64,000 nt of DNA, from positions 496,001 through 560,000 of the forward strand of contig NZ_NISI01000002.1 in NCBI RefSeq assembly GCF_002205845.1, given 5' to 3'. The stretch's first letter is position 1, and every line of letters begins with the position of its first letter. The translations under genes and the position numbers were made by a program. The notes below the pieces were generated by a model. It was not told where the DNA came from. It saw nothing but the letters and a program-made list of their open reading frames with translations, and did no database searches. Below are positions 45,601 through 56,967 of this stretch, piece after piece. The DNA is from Roseateles puraquae. Lineage in GTDB: Bacteria > Pseudomonadota > Gammaproteobacteria > Burkholderiales > Burkholderiaceae_C.

Positions 45601-46581
45601 ATGCAATACCGCCGTCTCGGCCGTGCCGGCCTCCAGGTGTCCGAACTCTCCCTCGGCTCCTGGGTCACGTATCACAACCAGGTCGACACCAAGGCCGCCA
45701 CCGAGATGCTGGCCGCGGCCTTTGATGCCGGCGTGAACTTCTTCGACAACGCCGAGGTGTACGCCCAGGGCGAGAGTGAAGTGGTCATGGGCAAGGCCTT
45801 CAAGGCCCTGGGCTGGAACCGGCTCGACTACATCGTCTCCAGCAAGTTCTTCTGGGGCCTGCAGCGGGACGGCGTGACCGTCAACCGCAAGGACACGCTG
45901 AACCGCAAGTACCTCATGCAGGCCGTGGACGGGTCGCTGAAGCGCCTGCAGCTGGAGCACCTGGACCTCATCTACTGCCATCGGCCCGACCCCAACACGC
46001 CCATTGAGGAGACCGTCTGGGCGATGAGCGACATCATTCGCCAAGGCAAGGCGCTGTACTGGGGCACCAGCGAATGGAGCGCGGCCGACATCCGCGCTGC
46101 CTGGGACATCGCCGAGCGCCATCACCTGCACAAGCCGGTGATGGAGCAGCCGCAGTACCACCTCTTCCACCGCAAGCGCGTGGAGCAGGAGTACGCGCGC
46201 CTGTACGAAGACATCGGCCTGGGCCTCACCACCTGGAGCCCGCTGGCCTCAGGCCTGCTCACCGGCAAGTACCGCAACGGCATCCCGGACGGCAGCCGCG
46301 GCGCGCTCGAGAACATGGCCTGGATGCGCGAGCAACTGCAGGACAAGGCCCGCAACGACGCGGTCGGCCAGCTCATCGACATCGCCCGCGAGCTGGGCTG
46401 CTCGATGGCGCAACTCGCCATCGCCTGGATCAACCGCAATCCGCGCGTGTCGACCGTCATCCTCGGGGCGAGCCGCATCGAGCAGCTGCACGACAACCTC
46501 GGCGCGCTGGCGGTCACGCCGAAGCTGACGCCCGAGGTGGTGACCCGCATCGAGGCGATCACGGCGCCGTTGGCGCGCTGA
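45601..46581 (+). CDS. Aldo/keto reductase, Kv-beta/YghZ-like
   Basis: 326 residues from ATG 45601 ([21 protein letters not shown]). The frame stays open back to 44437, but that part is the shadow of the UbiH-like and solute-binding genes. The TIM-barrel catalytic tetrad is visible: Asp in FFDNAEVY, Tyr in the same motif, Lys in SSKFFW, His in [18 protein letters not shown] and [13 protein letters not shown] near the end are typical of the potassium-channel beta subunit/YghZ branch of AKRs using NADPH. The substrate is unknown, perhaps methylglyoxal or other aldehydes (inference). It is convergent with the histidine kinase gene 33 bases later. Confidence 0.93.
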   Translation: MQYRRLGRAGLQVSELSLGSWVTYHNQVDTKAATEMLAAAFDAGVNFFDNAEVYAQGESEVVMGKAFKALGWNRLDYIVSSKFFWGLQRDGVTVNRKDTLNRKYLMQAVDGSLKRLQLEHLDLIYCHRPDPNTPIEETVWAMSDIIRQGKALYWGTSEWSAADIRAAWDIAERHHLHKPVMEQPQYHLFHRKRVEQEYARLYEDIGLGLTTWSPLASGLLTGKYRNGIPDGSRGALENMAWMREQLQDKARNDAVGQLIDIARELGCSMAQLAIAWINRNPRVSTVILGASRIEQLHDNLGALAVTPKLTPEVVTRIEAITAPLAR

Positions 46582-46596
46582 TTTCAGCCGCGGCTT

Positions 46597-46613
46597 GGCG
46601 CCGACCCGGCGCC
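46597..46613. terminator. Small hairpin between convergent genes
   Basis: GGCGCC / GGCGCC with a five-base GACCC loop. It lies in the 33-base gap between the aldo/keto reductase and histidine kinase stops. There is no T-tract on either side, so termination function is only a guess from position. Confidence 0.25.
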
Positions 46614-46614
46614 T

Positions 46615-48753
<2,139 letters not shown>

Positions 48754-48755
48754 GA

Positions 48756-49343
48756 TCAGACGGCCGCAGCCCCGACGGGGTCCAGCACGTACGCGCCGTC
48801 ATCGCTCCACTCGACGCGCGTGATGCCGGGTTCCATGCGCTCCAGCCGGCGGCGCTCGATTTCCTGCGGGCTGAGCTCACCGCGCGCCAGGCGCTGCTGC
48901 TCGGCCAGCAGTTCGGTCTCGACCTGGCGGCGATGCTCGGCCAGCTGCTCGTGCACCACGGCCAGCAGCTCCGGCTCGTTCCAGGGCTTGGACATGAACT
49001 GCGAAATGCGCGCCGCGTTGACCGCATGCGTCAGGCCCTCGAAGTCGGCATGGGCCGACAGGATGACCCGCCCGCAATCGGGCTGGCATTCACGGATGGC
49101 TGTCAACAACTGCGCGCCGTTCATGCCCGGCATGCGGAAGTCGCTGATCACCAGCGCGAAGTGCTGTTCCCGGGCGCGGGCGAGTGCGGCGGCGGGCTCG
49201 GTGAAGGTCTCGATGCGCAAGGGCTGCCAGAGCCCGTCGGCGGCACCGCGTCGCAGGGTGCGCACGAGGGCGTGCAGGATGGCCGGCTCATCGTCGACGA
49301 GCATCACGTGCACGGGAGCGGCGGTGTTCAAGAGCGTGGACAT
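48756..49343 (-). CDS. Response regulator receiver protein with short C-terminal extension
   Basis: 195 residues. Receiver with acidic pair DD (17-18), phospho-acceptor Asp68 (VISDFRMPGMNGAQL) and Lys119 (FMSKPWNEPEL). After the receiver (about 1-130) an Arg/Glu-rich helix (HRRQVETELLAEQQRLARGELSPQEIERRRLERME) leads to a small end domain, SDDGAYVLDPVG, with no recognisable output. It lies between the kinase gene (2 bases) and the receiver/HD-GYP-like gene (23 bases). The RMPGMNGAQL wording is shared with the next protein and with RpfG-type regulators, suggesting they derive from a common ancestor. Confidence 0.9.
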   Translation of the reverse strand: MSTLLNTAAPVHVMLVDDEPAILHALVRTLRRGAADGLWQPLRIETFTEPAAALARAREQHFALVISDFRMPGMNGAQLLTAIRECQPDCGRVILSAHADFEGLTHAVNAARISQFMSKPWNEPELLAVVHEQLAEHRRQVETELLAEQQRLARGELSPQEIERRRLERMEPGITRVEWSDDGAYVLDPVGAAAV

Positions 49344-49366
49344 GGTGGCGTGGCGGCGTGGAGGAA

Positions 49367-50728
49367 TCAGGCAAGCGCGGGCGCGGCTTGGGCGCGCGGG
49401 TCGCGGATGCGGAACACGATGCCCAGGCCCTCGCGGGCCACGAGCTCACGGATGGTGCGGATGACCCCGGCATCGAAGGTGAAGCCCGCGGCCAGCAGCA
49501 GGGTGCCTTGCGGGCTGAGCAGGTCCTGGGCCATCACCATGCCGGGCTTGAGGTCAGCGGCGGCCAGCTGCAGCTCGTCGGCGCAGGGTGGGGGCGCGGC
49601 GTCCAGGAGCTTCTCGAACGCGGCAACCAGGGCCGGCGCGTAGTGGATGCCGGCGGCGCCGCGGATGACGGCCCGTGCGCGCGCCGCGTCATGCGGGCGC
49701 TCCGACAGGCGCCCGGACTGCAGCCCTTCGTAGGCCGCGGCCAGCCCCACGACCTGGGCGGCCAACGGCACGTCGTCGCCCGCGAGGCCATCCGGAAAGC
49801 CCAGGCCATCCAGGCGCTCCTGGTGAGCCCGCACGAGGCGGGCCGCGCCGCGCAGGCCGCTGAGCGGCATCAGGGCGGCCTCGCCCAGCAGCGGGTAGCG
49901 GCGGTAGAGCACCAGGTCTTCGCCGCGCATCATCGAGACCGGCTTGCGCAGCAGGGCATCGGGCAGGCCGATCTTGCCCACCTCGTGCAGCAGACCGGCG
50001 GCGTAGCAATCCTCCTGCTCGGTGCTGGGCAGGCCGACGGCAGCTGCAAGGCGGCGTGCCAACTGGCCGACGCGCTCCGAGTAGCCCGCCTGGCCGGCCT
50101 CACGCAGCTCCATCAGGCCGGCGAACACCTTCAGAGACAGCACGAAGTTCTGGCGCAGGTCGGCAAAGGCCTGCTCCAGCATGCCGTTGACCTGGGACAG
50201 CTCGGCCGTGCGCGCGGCCACGCGGCGCTCGAGCTGTTCGTTGTGGGCCTGCGTGAGCGCCAGCAGGCGGCGGTTCTCCTGGCGCAGGCGGGCGCGCTCC
50301 AGGCCCTCGCGCACGGCCAGCAGCAGCTCCTGGTCATCCCAGGGCTTGGCGATGTAGCGCTGGATCTCGCCTTGGTTGATCGCGGCGATGGTGGAGCCGA
50401 TGTCCGCGTAGCCGGTCAGGAGCAGCCGGGCGATGTCGGGCCAACGCTGGCAGATGGTCTGCTGCAGTTGGGCGCCATTCATGCCAGGCATGCGCATGTC
50501 CGACAGCACGAGGTCGACGGTCTCCTTCTCCAGCAGTTCCAGCGCTGCCGCGCCACTTTCGGCCAGCAGGATGCGGTAGCCCAGCGGCCGGAACAGCCGG
50601 CGCAGCGCGCTCAGGATGGCGGGCTCGTCATCCACGAACAGCAGGGTCGCCGCCACGGGCGCCGATTCAGGCGCGACAGGCGGCGGATGGACGGCGGACG
50701 GGGCGGGTGGCGCGAGAGGCGTATCCAT
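49367..50728 (-). CDS. Response regulator with degenerate HD-GYP domain
   Basis: 453 residues from ATG 50726-50728 (GGAG ribosome site 6 bases upstream). Receiver domain with D33/D34, phospho-acceptor Asp77 (VLSDMRMPGMNG) and Lys128 (YIAKPWDD). A coiled coil (QENRRLLALTQAHNEQLERRV) links to an HD-GYP-like domain (about 190-375). Its motifs are altered: HD is H248-E249 (LLHEVGKIGLPD), RHP is R-Y278-P, HHER is H302-Q303-E-R, GYP is GFP, and the later Asp of DxxDAL is missing (GLAAAYEG). These residues bind the di-iron centre in active c-di-GMP phosphodiesterases, so catalysis is doubtful. The C-terminal extension (LKPGMVMAQDLLSPQGTLLLAAG) is common in HD-GYP proteins. Divergent from the propeller-GGDEF gene. 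Confidence 0.9.
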   Translation of the reverse strand: MDTPLAPPAPSAVHPPPVAPESAPVAATLLFVDDEPAILSALRRLFRPLGYRILLAESGAAALELLEKETVDLVLSDMRMPGMNGAQLQQTICQRWPDIARLLLTGYADIGSTIAAINQGEIQRYIAKPWDDQELLLAVREGLERARLRQENRRLLALTQAHNEQLERRVAARTAELSQVNGMLEQAFADLRQNFVLSLKVFAGLMELREAGQAGYSERVGQLARRLAAAVGLPSTEQEDCYAAGLLHEVGKIGLPDALLRKPVSMMRGEDLVLYRRYPLLGEAALMPLSGLRGAARLVRAHQERLDGLGFPDGLAGDDVPLAAQVVGLAAAYEGLQSGRLSERPHDAARARAVIRGAAGIHYAPALVAAFEKLLDAAPPPCADELQLAAADLKPGMVMAQDLLSPQGTLLLAAGFTFDAGVIRTIRELVAREGLGIVFRIRDPRAQAAPALA

Positions 50729-50740
50729 GGGGAACTCCGG

Positions 50741-50775
50741 CGGTCTTCCGGACACACAAGGACAAAGGAAGACCG
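50741..50775. promoter_or_regulatory. 9-bp inverted repeat upstream of the degenerate HD-GYP regulator
   Basis: CGGTCTTCC (50741-50749) and GGAAGACCG (50767-50775) are perfect inverted repeats around 17 bases. The element lies 12 bases before the regulator's ATG on the minus strand, covering its ribosome site region. It could be an operator for a dimeric regulator or a hairpin in the mRNA that hides the start. Confidence 0.45.
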
Positions 50776-50796
50776 TGGCGCTAGTTTCTGCTTAAG

Positions 50797-50828
50797 TGAT
50801 AGAAGCGTGTTGGTTTGAATTGATAGAA
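50797..50828. promoter_or_regulatory. TGATAGAA direct repeats in the divergent promoter region
   Basis: TGATAGAA occurs at 50797-50804 and 50821-50828 (24 bases start to start), in the only AT-rich stretch between the HD-GYP-like regulator and the propeller-GGDEF gene. This looks like a binding site for a regulator controlling one or both genes. The repeat spacing is slightly more than two helical turns, so both units fall on nearly the same face. Confidence 0.4.
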
Positions 50829-50958
50829 ACACACTCAAGCGATGACTAGTTCACGCCAATGCGGGGGCGCGAACCCGTGGCGCACCCCGGGCGTGAGTTT
50901 TCCCGTGAGGGCTTGTGCCGGCTCTTCTGCGGCGCCCCCTCGCAGAGAATCGCGGCCC

Positions 50959-53900
50959 ATGTGGGTGTCCATAACAAGAGGGCTGGCAGCCCTGCTCATG
51001 TTGTTGGGGGCGGCGGCGCAGGCTGTCGTGCCGCGCTTTGAGCCGATCGGCGAGCCGGGCGCGGTGCGTGACAACGTCGTCTCGGCCCTGGCCCTGGACG
51101 CCCGCGGCCTGATCTGGGCCGGCTCACCGGAGGGCCTGCTGCGCTTTGATGGCTATGCCTTCCGCCGCTATCCCCTGAGCGGCCCCGACGGTCAACTGCT
51201 GCCCGAGCAGTTCGTGCGCGCGCTGCTGCCCGACCCGCGCGGCTGGATCTGGGTGGCGGCCGGCAACAGTGGCTTGGTGCGCATGGATGTCGCCTCCGGC
51301 CGCTGGGACCGCTGGGCGCGTGATGGCAAGTCAGCCGACGACGCCGCGCCGGCCGCCAACACGGTGCGCACGCTCGCGCTGGAGAAGGACGGCACCTTGT
51401 GGATCGGCGGCAGCGGCGGCCTGGACCGCTTCGACGTCAAGACCCAGCGCTTCACCCACCACCGCGGCAAGGAGGACGGCCTGCCCGATACCCGCGTGCA
51501 GACCCTGCTGGTTGACCGCCAGGGCACGCTCTGGATCGGCACCTGGCGGGGCCTCGCCCGCAAGCCCGTCGACGGCCCGATCGAGGCGCTCGATGTCGGC
51601 CTGTCGGATCAGCTCATCACCCTGCTGTCCGAAGCGCTGGACGGCCGCATCATCGTCGGCACCGCCCAGGGTCGGCTGCGCGCGCTCTCGGCCCAGGGGC
51701 AGCCCCTGCCGTTCTCGCCCGGCGCCCAGACCGGTGCCAGCTCGAGCGTCTGGCCGGTCATGGCCATGGCCCAGCCCGACGCTGACGAAATCTGGTTCGG
51801 TGATGCCTCCGGCCTGTCGCGCCGCCGCGCTGCGGACGGCGTGCTGATCGAACGCCTGCCCGCGACGGGCGCCGGCGCAGGCACCGCCCCGCGCAGCGAC
51901 GTGCGCGCGCTCATGCGCGACCCCTCCGGCACCGTCTGGGCCGGCAGTTATGGCGGCGGCCTGATGCGCCATGTGCCGCCGCTGCCGGGCCTGTCGATGG
52001 TGCGCGAAGCCATCGGTGCCGTCTCTGGCGGGCTGGACGTGCGCAGCATGCTGCAGCTGGACAACGGCGAGATCTGGCTGGGCACGCTGGCCGGCGGCAT
52101 CGAACGCCGCGACCGCCAGCTGCAGCCGCTGGGCCTGATCGCACCAGGCACCGGCGGCCTGCCGCCCGGTCGCGTCAATGCACTGGGGCAGACCAAGGAC
52201 GGCTCGGTCTGGGTCTCCATCGACACGCAGCTGCTGCGCTTTGACAGCCAGGGCCGTTGGAAGGAAACCCTGCGCAGCGGCAACGCGGTGCCGCGGCGCT
52301 TCCAGGCCACCGACGACGGCGCGCTGTGGATCGCCACGCTGGACGGCGTGATGCGCTGGACGCCGGCCAAGCCGGTGATGCGCCCCATCCCGACCGCGGG
52401 CCTGGTCGGCGGCACGGGCGAGGTGAATGCCTTTGCCGTCATGCCCGATGGCAGCCTGTGGGCGGGCGGTGCGGCCGGCCTGCTGCGCATCGCCAAGCCC
52501 GACGCCGACGACGCGGTGGCCGAATGGGTCGAGGCCAAGGGCCTGACCGGCCAGACGGTGCTCGGCATGGCGGTGGACCTGGCCGGCCGGCTCTGGGTGG
52601 ACACCGGCACCGGCCTGCACCGGCTGCTGGACAGCGACGGCCGGCGCGCCCGTTTCGAGTTCGTGCGGGCCTCCGACGTGGGCGGGGCCTTCGGCGCCAA
52701 CCTGATGTTCGACAAGCAGGGGCGCATCTGGTCGCAGCGCAACGTCTACGACCCGCGCAGCGGCGAGCGCCGCGAGCTGGGCGCGGCCGATGGCGCTGAC
52801 CTCGGCACCGGCTGGTTCCGCAGCTACGCCAAGCTGGACGACGGCCGCATGCTCTTCGGCGGCGCGCGCGGCCTGCTGGTCATCGACCCCGACCGCTTCG
52901 CGCCCTGGACCTACAAGCCGCCGCTGGTGGTGTCGGAGCTGCGGGTGGATGGCCAGGAGCGCGCGCTGCCCGACGGTGCGCCCATCGTGTTGGCCCCAGG
53001 CGAGCGCGGCATGAGCCTGGCCTTCGCCTCCCTCGACTACAGCCAGCCTGGCCGCAACCGCTACCGTTACCGGCTCGAGGGGTTGGACGCCGGGTGGATC
53101 GACGCCGGTGCTTTGGGGCGCTCGGCGGCCTACACCAACCTCTCGCCGGGCCACTATGTGCTGCATGTGCAGGGCAGCAACCGCGACGGCGCCTGGAGCC
53201 CGCAGGAATTGAAGATCCCCGTCGAGGTGCAGGCCGCGTGGTGGCAGACCCGCTGGGCGCTGGCCCTGGCGCTGCTGGCCCTGGTGCTGCTGGTGGTGGT
53301 CATTGTCAACGGGCGCACGCGGTTGCTGCTGCGCCACCGCCGCGTGCTGGAGGCGCGCGTGCAGGAGCGCACCGAGGCGCTGGAGGCCGCCACGGCGGCC
53401 CTGACGGCCAAGTCGCTGGAGCTGGAGGAAGCCAGCCTCACCGACCCGCTCACGGGCCTGCGCAACCGCCGTTTCCTGGACCGGCAGATGCCGGCCGACG
53501 TGGCGCTCAGCGTGCGCCACTACGAAGCCAGCCCGGCCGACACCGAGAGCGAGCAGGACCTGCTGTTCTTCCTGATCGACATCGACCACTTCAAGCGCAT
53601 CAACGACGCCCACGGCCACATGGCCGGCGATGCGGTGCTCAAGCAGATGCGCGGGCGGCTGGAGCAGGTCTTCCGAGCGACCGACTACCTGGTGCGCTGG
53701 GGCGGGGAGGAGTTCCTCATCGTCGCGCGGGGCACGCCCCGCTCGCGGGCGGCCGAGCTCGCCGAGCGGGCGCGCCTGGCCGTGGCGGCCATGCCCTTCG
53801 ACCTCGGCGCCGGCCTGCGCGTGGCCCAGACCTGCTCGGTGGGCTTCTCGGCCTTCCCGCTGTGCACCCGGCTGCCGCGGGCGATGGACTGGCATGCCGC

Positions 53901-54069
53901 CATCGACATGGCCGACGCGGCGCTCTACGACGCCAAGGAAAGCGGCCGCAACGCCTGGGTGGGCCTGCTCGAAGCCCAGGCCGACAGCGAGAACCAGCTG
54001 AGGCAGGACATCCGCAAGCCGCTGGACCTGTGGGCGGCGGGCGGGCGCCTCACGCTGCAGCGGTCCTGA
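50959..54069 (+). CDS. Beta-propeller sensor diguanylate cyclase
   Basis: 1036 residues from ATG 50959, opening a signal peptide (MWVSITRGLAALLMLLGAAAQA); a longer frame starts at 50842. About 700 residues of two-component-regulator-propeller repeats (LALDARGLIWAGSPEGLLRFDG, LVDRQGTLWIGTWRGLARK and so on) form a periplasmic propeller, followed by a Y_Y_Y domain (YRYRLEGLDAGWIDAG..AAYTNLSPGHYVLHVQGSN). One membrane helix (WALALALLALVLLVVVIVNG) and a coiled coil precede the cytoplasmic GGDEF domain. The active site is GGEEF (915-919), and RATD five residues ahead is an intact inhibitory I-site. It makes c-di-GMP in response to an unknown extracellular signal. It faces the HD-GYP-like regulator cluster. 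Confidence 0.92.
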   Translation: MWVSITRGLAALLMLLGAAAQAVVPRFEPIGEPGAVRDNVVSALALDARGLIWAGSPEGLLRFDGYAFRRYPLSGPDGQLLPEQFVRALLPDPRGWIWVAAGNSGLVRMDVASGRWDRWARDGKSADDAAPAANTVRTLALEKDGTLWIGGSGGLDRFDVKTQRFTHHRGKEDGLPDTRVQTLLVDRQGTLWIGTWRGLARKPVDGPIEALDVGLSDQLITLLSEALDGRIIVGTAQGRLRALSAQGQPLPFSPGAQTGASSSVWPVMAMAQPDADEIWFGDASGLSRRRAADGVLIERLPATGAGAGTAPRSDVRALMRDPSGTVWAGSYGGGLMRHVPPLPGLSMVREAIGAVSGGLDVRSMLQLDNGEIWLGTLAGGIERRDRQLQPLGLIAPGTGGLPPGRVNALGQTKDGSVWVSIDTQLLRFDSQGRWKETLRSGNAVPRRFQATDDGALWIATLDGVMRWTPAKPVMRPIPTAGLVGGTGEVNAFAVMPDGSLWAGGAAGLLRIAKPDADDAVAEWVEAKGLTGQTVLGMAVDLAGRLWVDTGTGLHRLLDSDGRRARFEFVRASDVGGAFGANLMFDKQGRIWSQRNVYDPRSGERRELGAADGADLGTGWFRSYAKLDDGRMLFGGARGLLVIDPDRFAPWTYKPPLVVSELRVDGQERALPDGAPIVLAPGERGMSLAFASLDYSQPGRNRYRYRLEGLDAGWIDAGALGRSAAYTNLSPGHYVLHVQGSNRDGAWSPQELKIPVEVQAAWWQTRWALALALLALVLLVVVIVNGRTRLLLRHRRVLEARVQERTEALEAATAALTAKSLELEEASLTDPLTGLRNRRFLDRQMPADVALSVRHYEASPADTESEQDLLFFLIDIDHFKRINDAHGHMAGDAVLKQMRGRLEQVFRATDYLVRWGGEEFLIVARGTPRSRAAELAERARLAVAAMPFDLGAGLRVAQTCSVGFSAFPLCTRLPRAMDWHAAIDMADAALYDAKESGRNAWVGLLEAQADSENQLRQDIRKPLDLWAAGGRLTLQRS

Positions 54070-54071
54070 CG

Positions 54072-54131
54072 CCGCAGTTGCGTGTACACAGGTTTGCCGT
54101 AGCTCAACACTCAGCAACCTGTTGACTGCGG
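54072..54131. repeat. Nested inverted repeats after the GGDEF gene
   Basis: CCGCAGT (54072-54078) pairs with ACTGCGG (54125-54131), and an inner AGGTT/AACCT pair lies within; a GTGTACAC palindrome is near the left arm. It follows the cyclase stop by two bases and could form a long branched hairpin that ends or insulates its transcript. There is no T-run. Confidence 0.35.
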
Positions 54132-54164
54132 GGCGGCAATGCGGCGTGAGCAGACTCGCGCGCC

Positions 54165-55643
54165 ATGTCTGCCGACCGCCTGTTCCGCTCCCTCCCGCCC
54201 GCGCGTGCTGCCCTGCTGGCGGTGCTGGTCTTGCTGCTGTGGTCGGTGGTGGGCACCAGCTGGTTTCTGCGCACCTACCTGGGGCCGGTGACGCCTGATC
54301 AGGTGCTCTTTCACCTGCAGAACGGCGGCCTGGACTATGCCGACCCCCGCATGCTGTGGCGGGCCTGCCGCTGCCTGATGGCGGTGCTGGCGCTGACCGG
54401 CGCGAGCCTGTGGCTGCTGCGCCGCATGCGCCGCTGGCATGGTCGGGCGCTGCTCGCGGTGCTGGGCATGGGGGCGGTGGTGTCGGTGCAGGCCACCGTT
54501 TCCGACCCCTGCGAGCCCGAGCCGGATGGCGGCGACTACCTGGCGCGCCATTACGTGGACCCGCGCGACGTCGGTGCACAACCGCCCGCGGCGAAGCCCG
54601 ATGTGCTGGTGGTGTTCGTCGAGTCGCTGGACGAGGCCTACACCCGGCCCCGGGCGCCCGGGGCCGCCCTGCTGCCGCAGCTGACAAGGCTGCAGGACGA
54701 GTTCCAGACCCTGGGCGAGCTGCACAACCTCAGCGGTGCGAGCTGGACGGTGGGCGGCATGTTCAGCGCGCTGTGCGGCGTGCCCCTGCAGCCGGTGGGC
54801 CTGATGAGCCACAACTCGCTGGAATACAGCCGGCGCTTCTTCCAGGGCGGGCAATGCCTGACCGACCTGATGGCTTCGGCCGGCTGGGACATCAGCTTCT
54901 ACGGCGGCGCCTCGCTCAAGTTCGCGGGCAAGGGTCGCTTTCTGCAAGACCATCAGGTCGCGCGCCGCTTTGGCGCCGAGGAATGGCGCCGCCGCGGCGT
55001 GGCGGTGCCGTCCGAGGGCTGGGGCCTGCTCGACAGCGAGCTGCTGGCGCAGGCCTGGGCCGACATGCAGCGCCCGCGCCAGGGTGATGCGCCCCGCATG
55101 AGCCTGCTGCTGACGGTCGACACCCACGGCCCCAACGGCGCTCACGACGTGAGCTGCCTGCCCGGCGACGATGTGGACGAAGACGACGAGCCGGCCGACA
55201 TCATGCGCGAGGCTTTGCGCTGCACCGACCATGTCGTGGCGCAGCTGGTGCAGCGCTTCCTGGCTCAGCGCGACGGCCGGCCCAAGGTCGTGTGGGTGCA
55301 GGGCGACCACCTCAACCCAGAACCCCTGCTCGACGCCGAGCTGCAGCCCCAGCCGCGTGGCCGCACGGTCTTCCATGCGCTGGTGCGTGTCGATGCCAAG
55401 GGCCACCCGCTGCCGGTGGATGACCAGCAGCGCAACTTCACCCATGTCGACATCCTGCCCACGCTGGCCGAGGCCATCGGCTGGCGCTGGCAGCGCGAGC
55501 CGCACCGGCTGGGGCTCGGCGTGTCGCTGCTGGCCCAGCCGGCCTCGGCGACCCTCGCCGAGCAGGACGGCATGGCCACGCTGAACGCGCGGCTGTCCTG
55601 CCGGTCGCCGCTGTTCCAGCGGCTGTGGATGGGCGTGAGCTGA
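54165..55643 (+). CDS. OpgB/MdoB-like phosphoglycerol transferase (alkaline-phosphatase superfamily)
   Basis: 492 residues with about three N-terminal membrane helices (residues 15-115), then a periplasmic alkaline-phosphatase-like domain. VVFVESLDEAY gives the first metal-binding acidic site, LSGASWTVGGMFSALCGVPL the nucleophile region (Ser or Thr in SWT), LLTVDTHGPNG and WVQGDHLNP further metal ligands. This composition matches OpgB/MdoB, which transfers phosphoglycerol from phosphatidylglycerol to osmoregulated periplasmic glucans, more than phosphoethanolamine transferases. No glucan synthase (opgG/H) lies nearby. ATG 54165 is the natural start before the first helix (SADRLFRSLPPARAALLAVL). 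Confidence 0.8.
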   Translation: MSADRLFRSLPPARAALLAVLVLLLWSVVGTSWFLRTYLGPVTPDQVLFHLQNGGLDYADPRMLWRACRCLMAVLALTGASLWLLRRMRRWHGRALLAVLGMGAVVSVQATVSDPCEPEPDGGDYLARHYVDPRDVGAQPPAAKPDVLVVFVESLDEAYTRPRAPGAALLPQLTRLQDEFQTLGELHNLSGASWTVGGMFSALCGVPLQPVGLMSHNSLEYSRRFFQGGQCLTDLMASAGWDISFYGGASLKFAGKGRFLQDHQVARRFGAEEWRRRGVAVPSEGWGLLDSELLAQAWADMQRPRQGDAPRMSLLLTVDTHGPNGAHDVSCLPGDDVDEDDEPADIMREALRCTDHVVAQLVQRFLAQRDGRPKVVWVQGDHLNPEPLLDAELQPQPRGRTVFHALVRVDAKGHPLPVDDQQRNFTHVDILPTLAEAIGWRWQREPHRLGLGVSLLAQPASATLAEQDGMATLNARLSCRSPLFQRLWMGVS

Positions 55644-55738
55644 CCGGCAGCCCCTCCAAATGCGGGGGGCGAGTGCTGTCGCAACCGGCAGCCGGATGGC
55701 GTCTGCGGAAGAGGACCTGACCCCTTCCGGAGACCCTC

Positions 55739-56926
55739 ATGAGCCGCAACCTGACTTCCCTGCTTCCCGCGCTCGCGTTGTTCGGTGCGGCGGCCGGCGT
55801 GCATGCCGCGCCGCTGCAGATCACCAACGACGGCAGCTATTACCAGTCCTACGGCCCCGTCCTGAGTGCCGACGGCAACCGGCTGGCCTACTACTCCGCC
55901 ACCAACCCGACCGGTGGCAACTCGGACCGAAACATGGAGGTGTTCGTCTACGACCGCCCGTCGGCTCAGCTGCGCCAGATCACCGACATGCCCGGCGGCT
56001 CGCTGGCCGGCGGCAACCAGACGCCCAGCCTCAGCGGGGATGGCAGCCGCGTGGCGTTCCAGCGCTACGTCATCAGCGGCAACTACGCCTACTTCCAGAC
56101 GCAGACCTACGACCTCAACACCAACACCCTCGCCACGCTGACACCGCTGGGCTACTCGGAGTCGTCGGCCATCAGCCGTGACGGCAAGACGATCGCAGTG
56201 TCGATCGGCAACGTCGGGCTCAAGCTGTACGACACCACCACCCAGACCTTCTCCGGCGTGGTGATGCCGGCACCGCTGAGCTTTCGCATGAGCGGTGACG
56301 GCAAGCGCATCGTCTACGAGGCCTTTGCCCAGGGCGTCGTGCTGTACGACCTCGCGACCGGCACCAGCAAGACCATCTCCCCGCCCGGCAGCGGCTACAA
56401 CCAGTACCCCGAGATCAGCGCCGACGGCAACAGCATCGTCTTCAACGCCAGGTACAACCCGCTGGGCCAGAACGCCGACGGCAGCTCCGAGGTGTTCCGC
56501 TACGACATCGCCAGCGGCCAGCTGCTGCAGATCACCCACGGCAATGGGCGGGACTCGATGGACGCCAGCCTGAGCCGCGACGGCACCCGCATCGTGTTCA
56601 GCAGCGCGGACGACCTGACCGGCCACAACGCCGACGGCAACTACGAGCTCTTCGTCTACGACCTGATCGCCGGCAGCTTCCAGCAGATGACCGATACGCT
56701 GGGCCTCACGTACAGCGCTGCCGGCACCATCAGCGACGACGGCAACACCATCGCCTACATGTCCACCATGAACCTGGACGGCCGCAACCCCTATGGCAAC
56801 TACCAGATCTTCATGGACACACTGGCCCCGCGCGTGACCACCACCGACCTGCCCGAGCCCGGCACGCTGGCGCTGACTGTGCTGGCGTTGCCCTTGCTCG
56901 GTGCGGTGCGGCGTCGGGGCCGCTGA
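55739..56926 (+). CDS. PEP-CTERM protein with TolB-like beta-propeller
   Basis: 395 residues. Signal peptide (MSRNLTSLLPALALFGAAAGVHA), then six or more repeats of a TolB/WD40-type propeller with the SADGNxLAYYS / SGDGSRVAFQ / SADGNSIVFNA turns. The end, LPEPGTLALTVLALPLLGAVRRRGR, is a PEP-CTERM sorting signal: PEP motif, hydrophobic helix, basic tail, processed by an exosortase (EpsH type). Thus it should be anchored or released at the outer surface, often associated with exopolysaccharide and biofilm formation. Ribosome site GGAGA at about 55729. The ligand is unknown. No exosortase gene is in the window. Confidence 0.9.
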   Translation: MSRNLTSLLPALALFGAAAGVHAAPLQITNDGSYYQSYGPVLSADGNRLAYYSATNPTGGNSDRNMEVFVYDRPSAQLRQITDMPGGSLAGGNQTPSLSGDGSRVAFQRYVISGNYAYFQTQTYDLNTNTLATLTPLGYSESSAISRDGKTIAVSIGNVGLKLYDTTTQTFSGVVMPAPLSFRMSGDGKRIVYEAFAQGVVLYDLATGTSKTISPPGSGYNQYPEISADGNSIVFNARYNPLGQNADGSSEVFRYDIASGQLLQITHGNGRDSMDASLSRDGTRIVFSSADDLTGHNADGNYELFVYDLIAGSFQQMTDTLGLTYSAAGTISDDGNTIAYMSTMNLDGRNPYGNYQIFMDTLAPRVTTTDLPEPGTLALTVLALPLLGAVRRRGR

Positions 56927-56967
56927 GGTGCCGCGCCGCCAAGTCCGTCACGCCGGGATGCCCTTGC

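Noticed and set aside
49367-50728. Active HD-GYP c-di-GMP phosphodiesterase
   Set aside because: The HD pair, two further His and a late Asp are changed, so activity is not supported from sequence.
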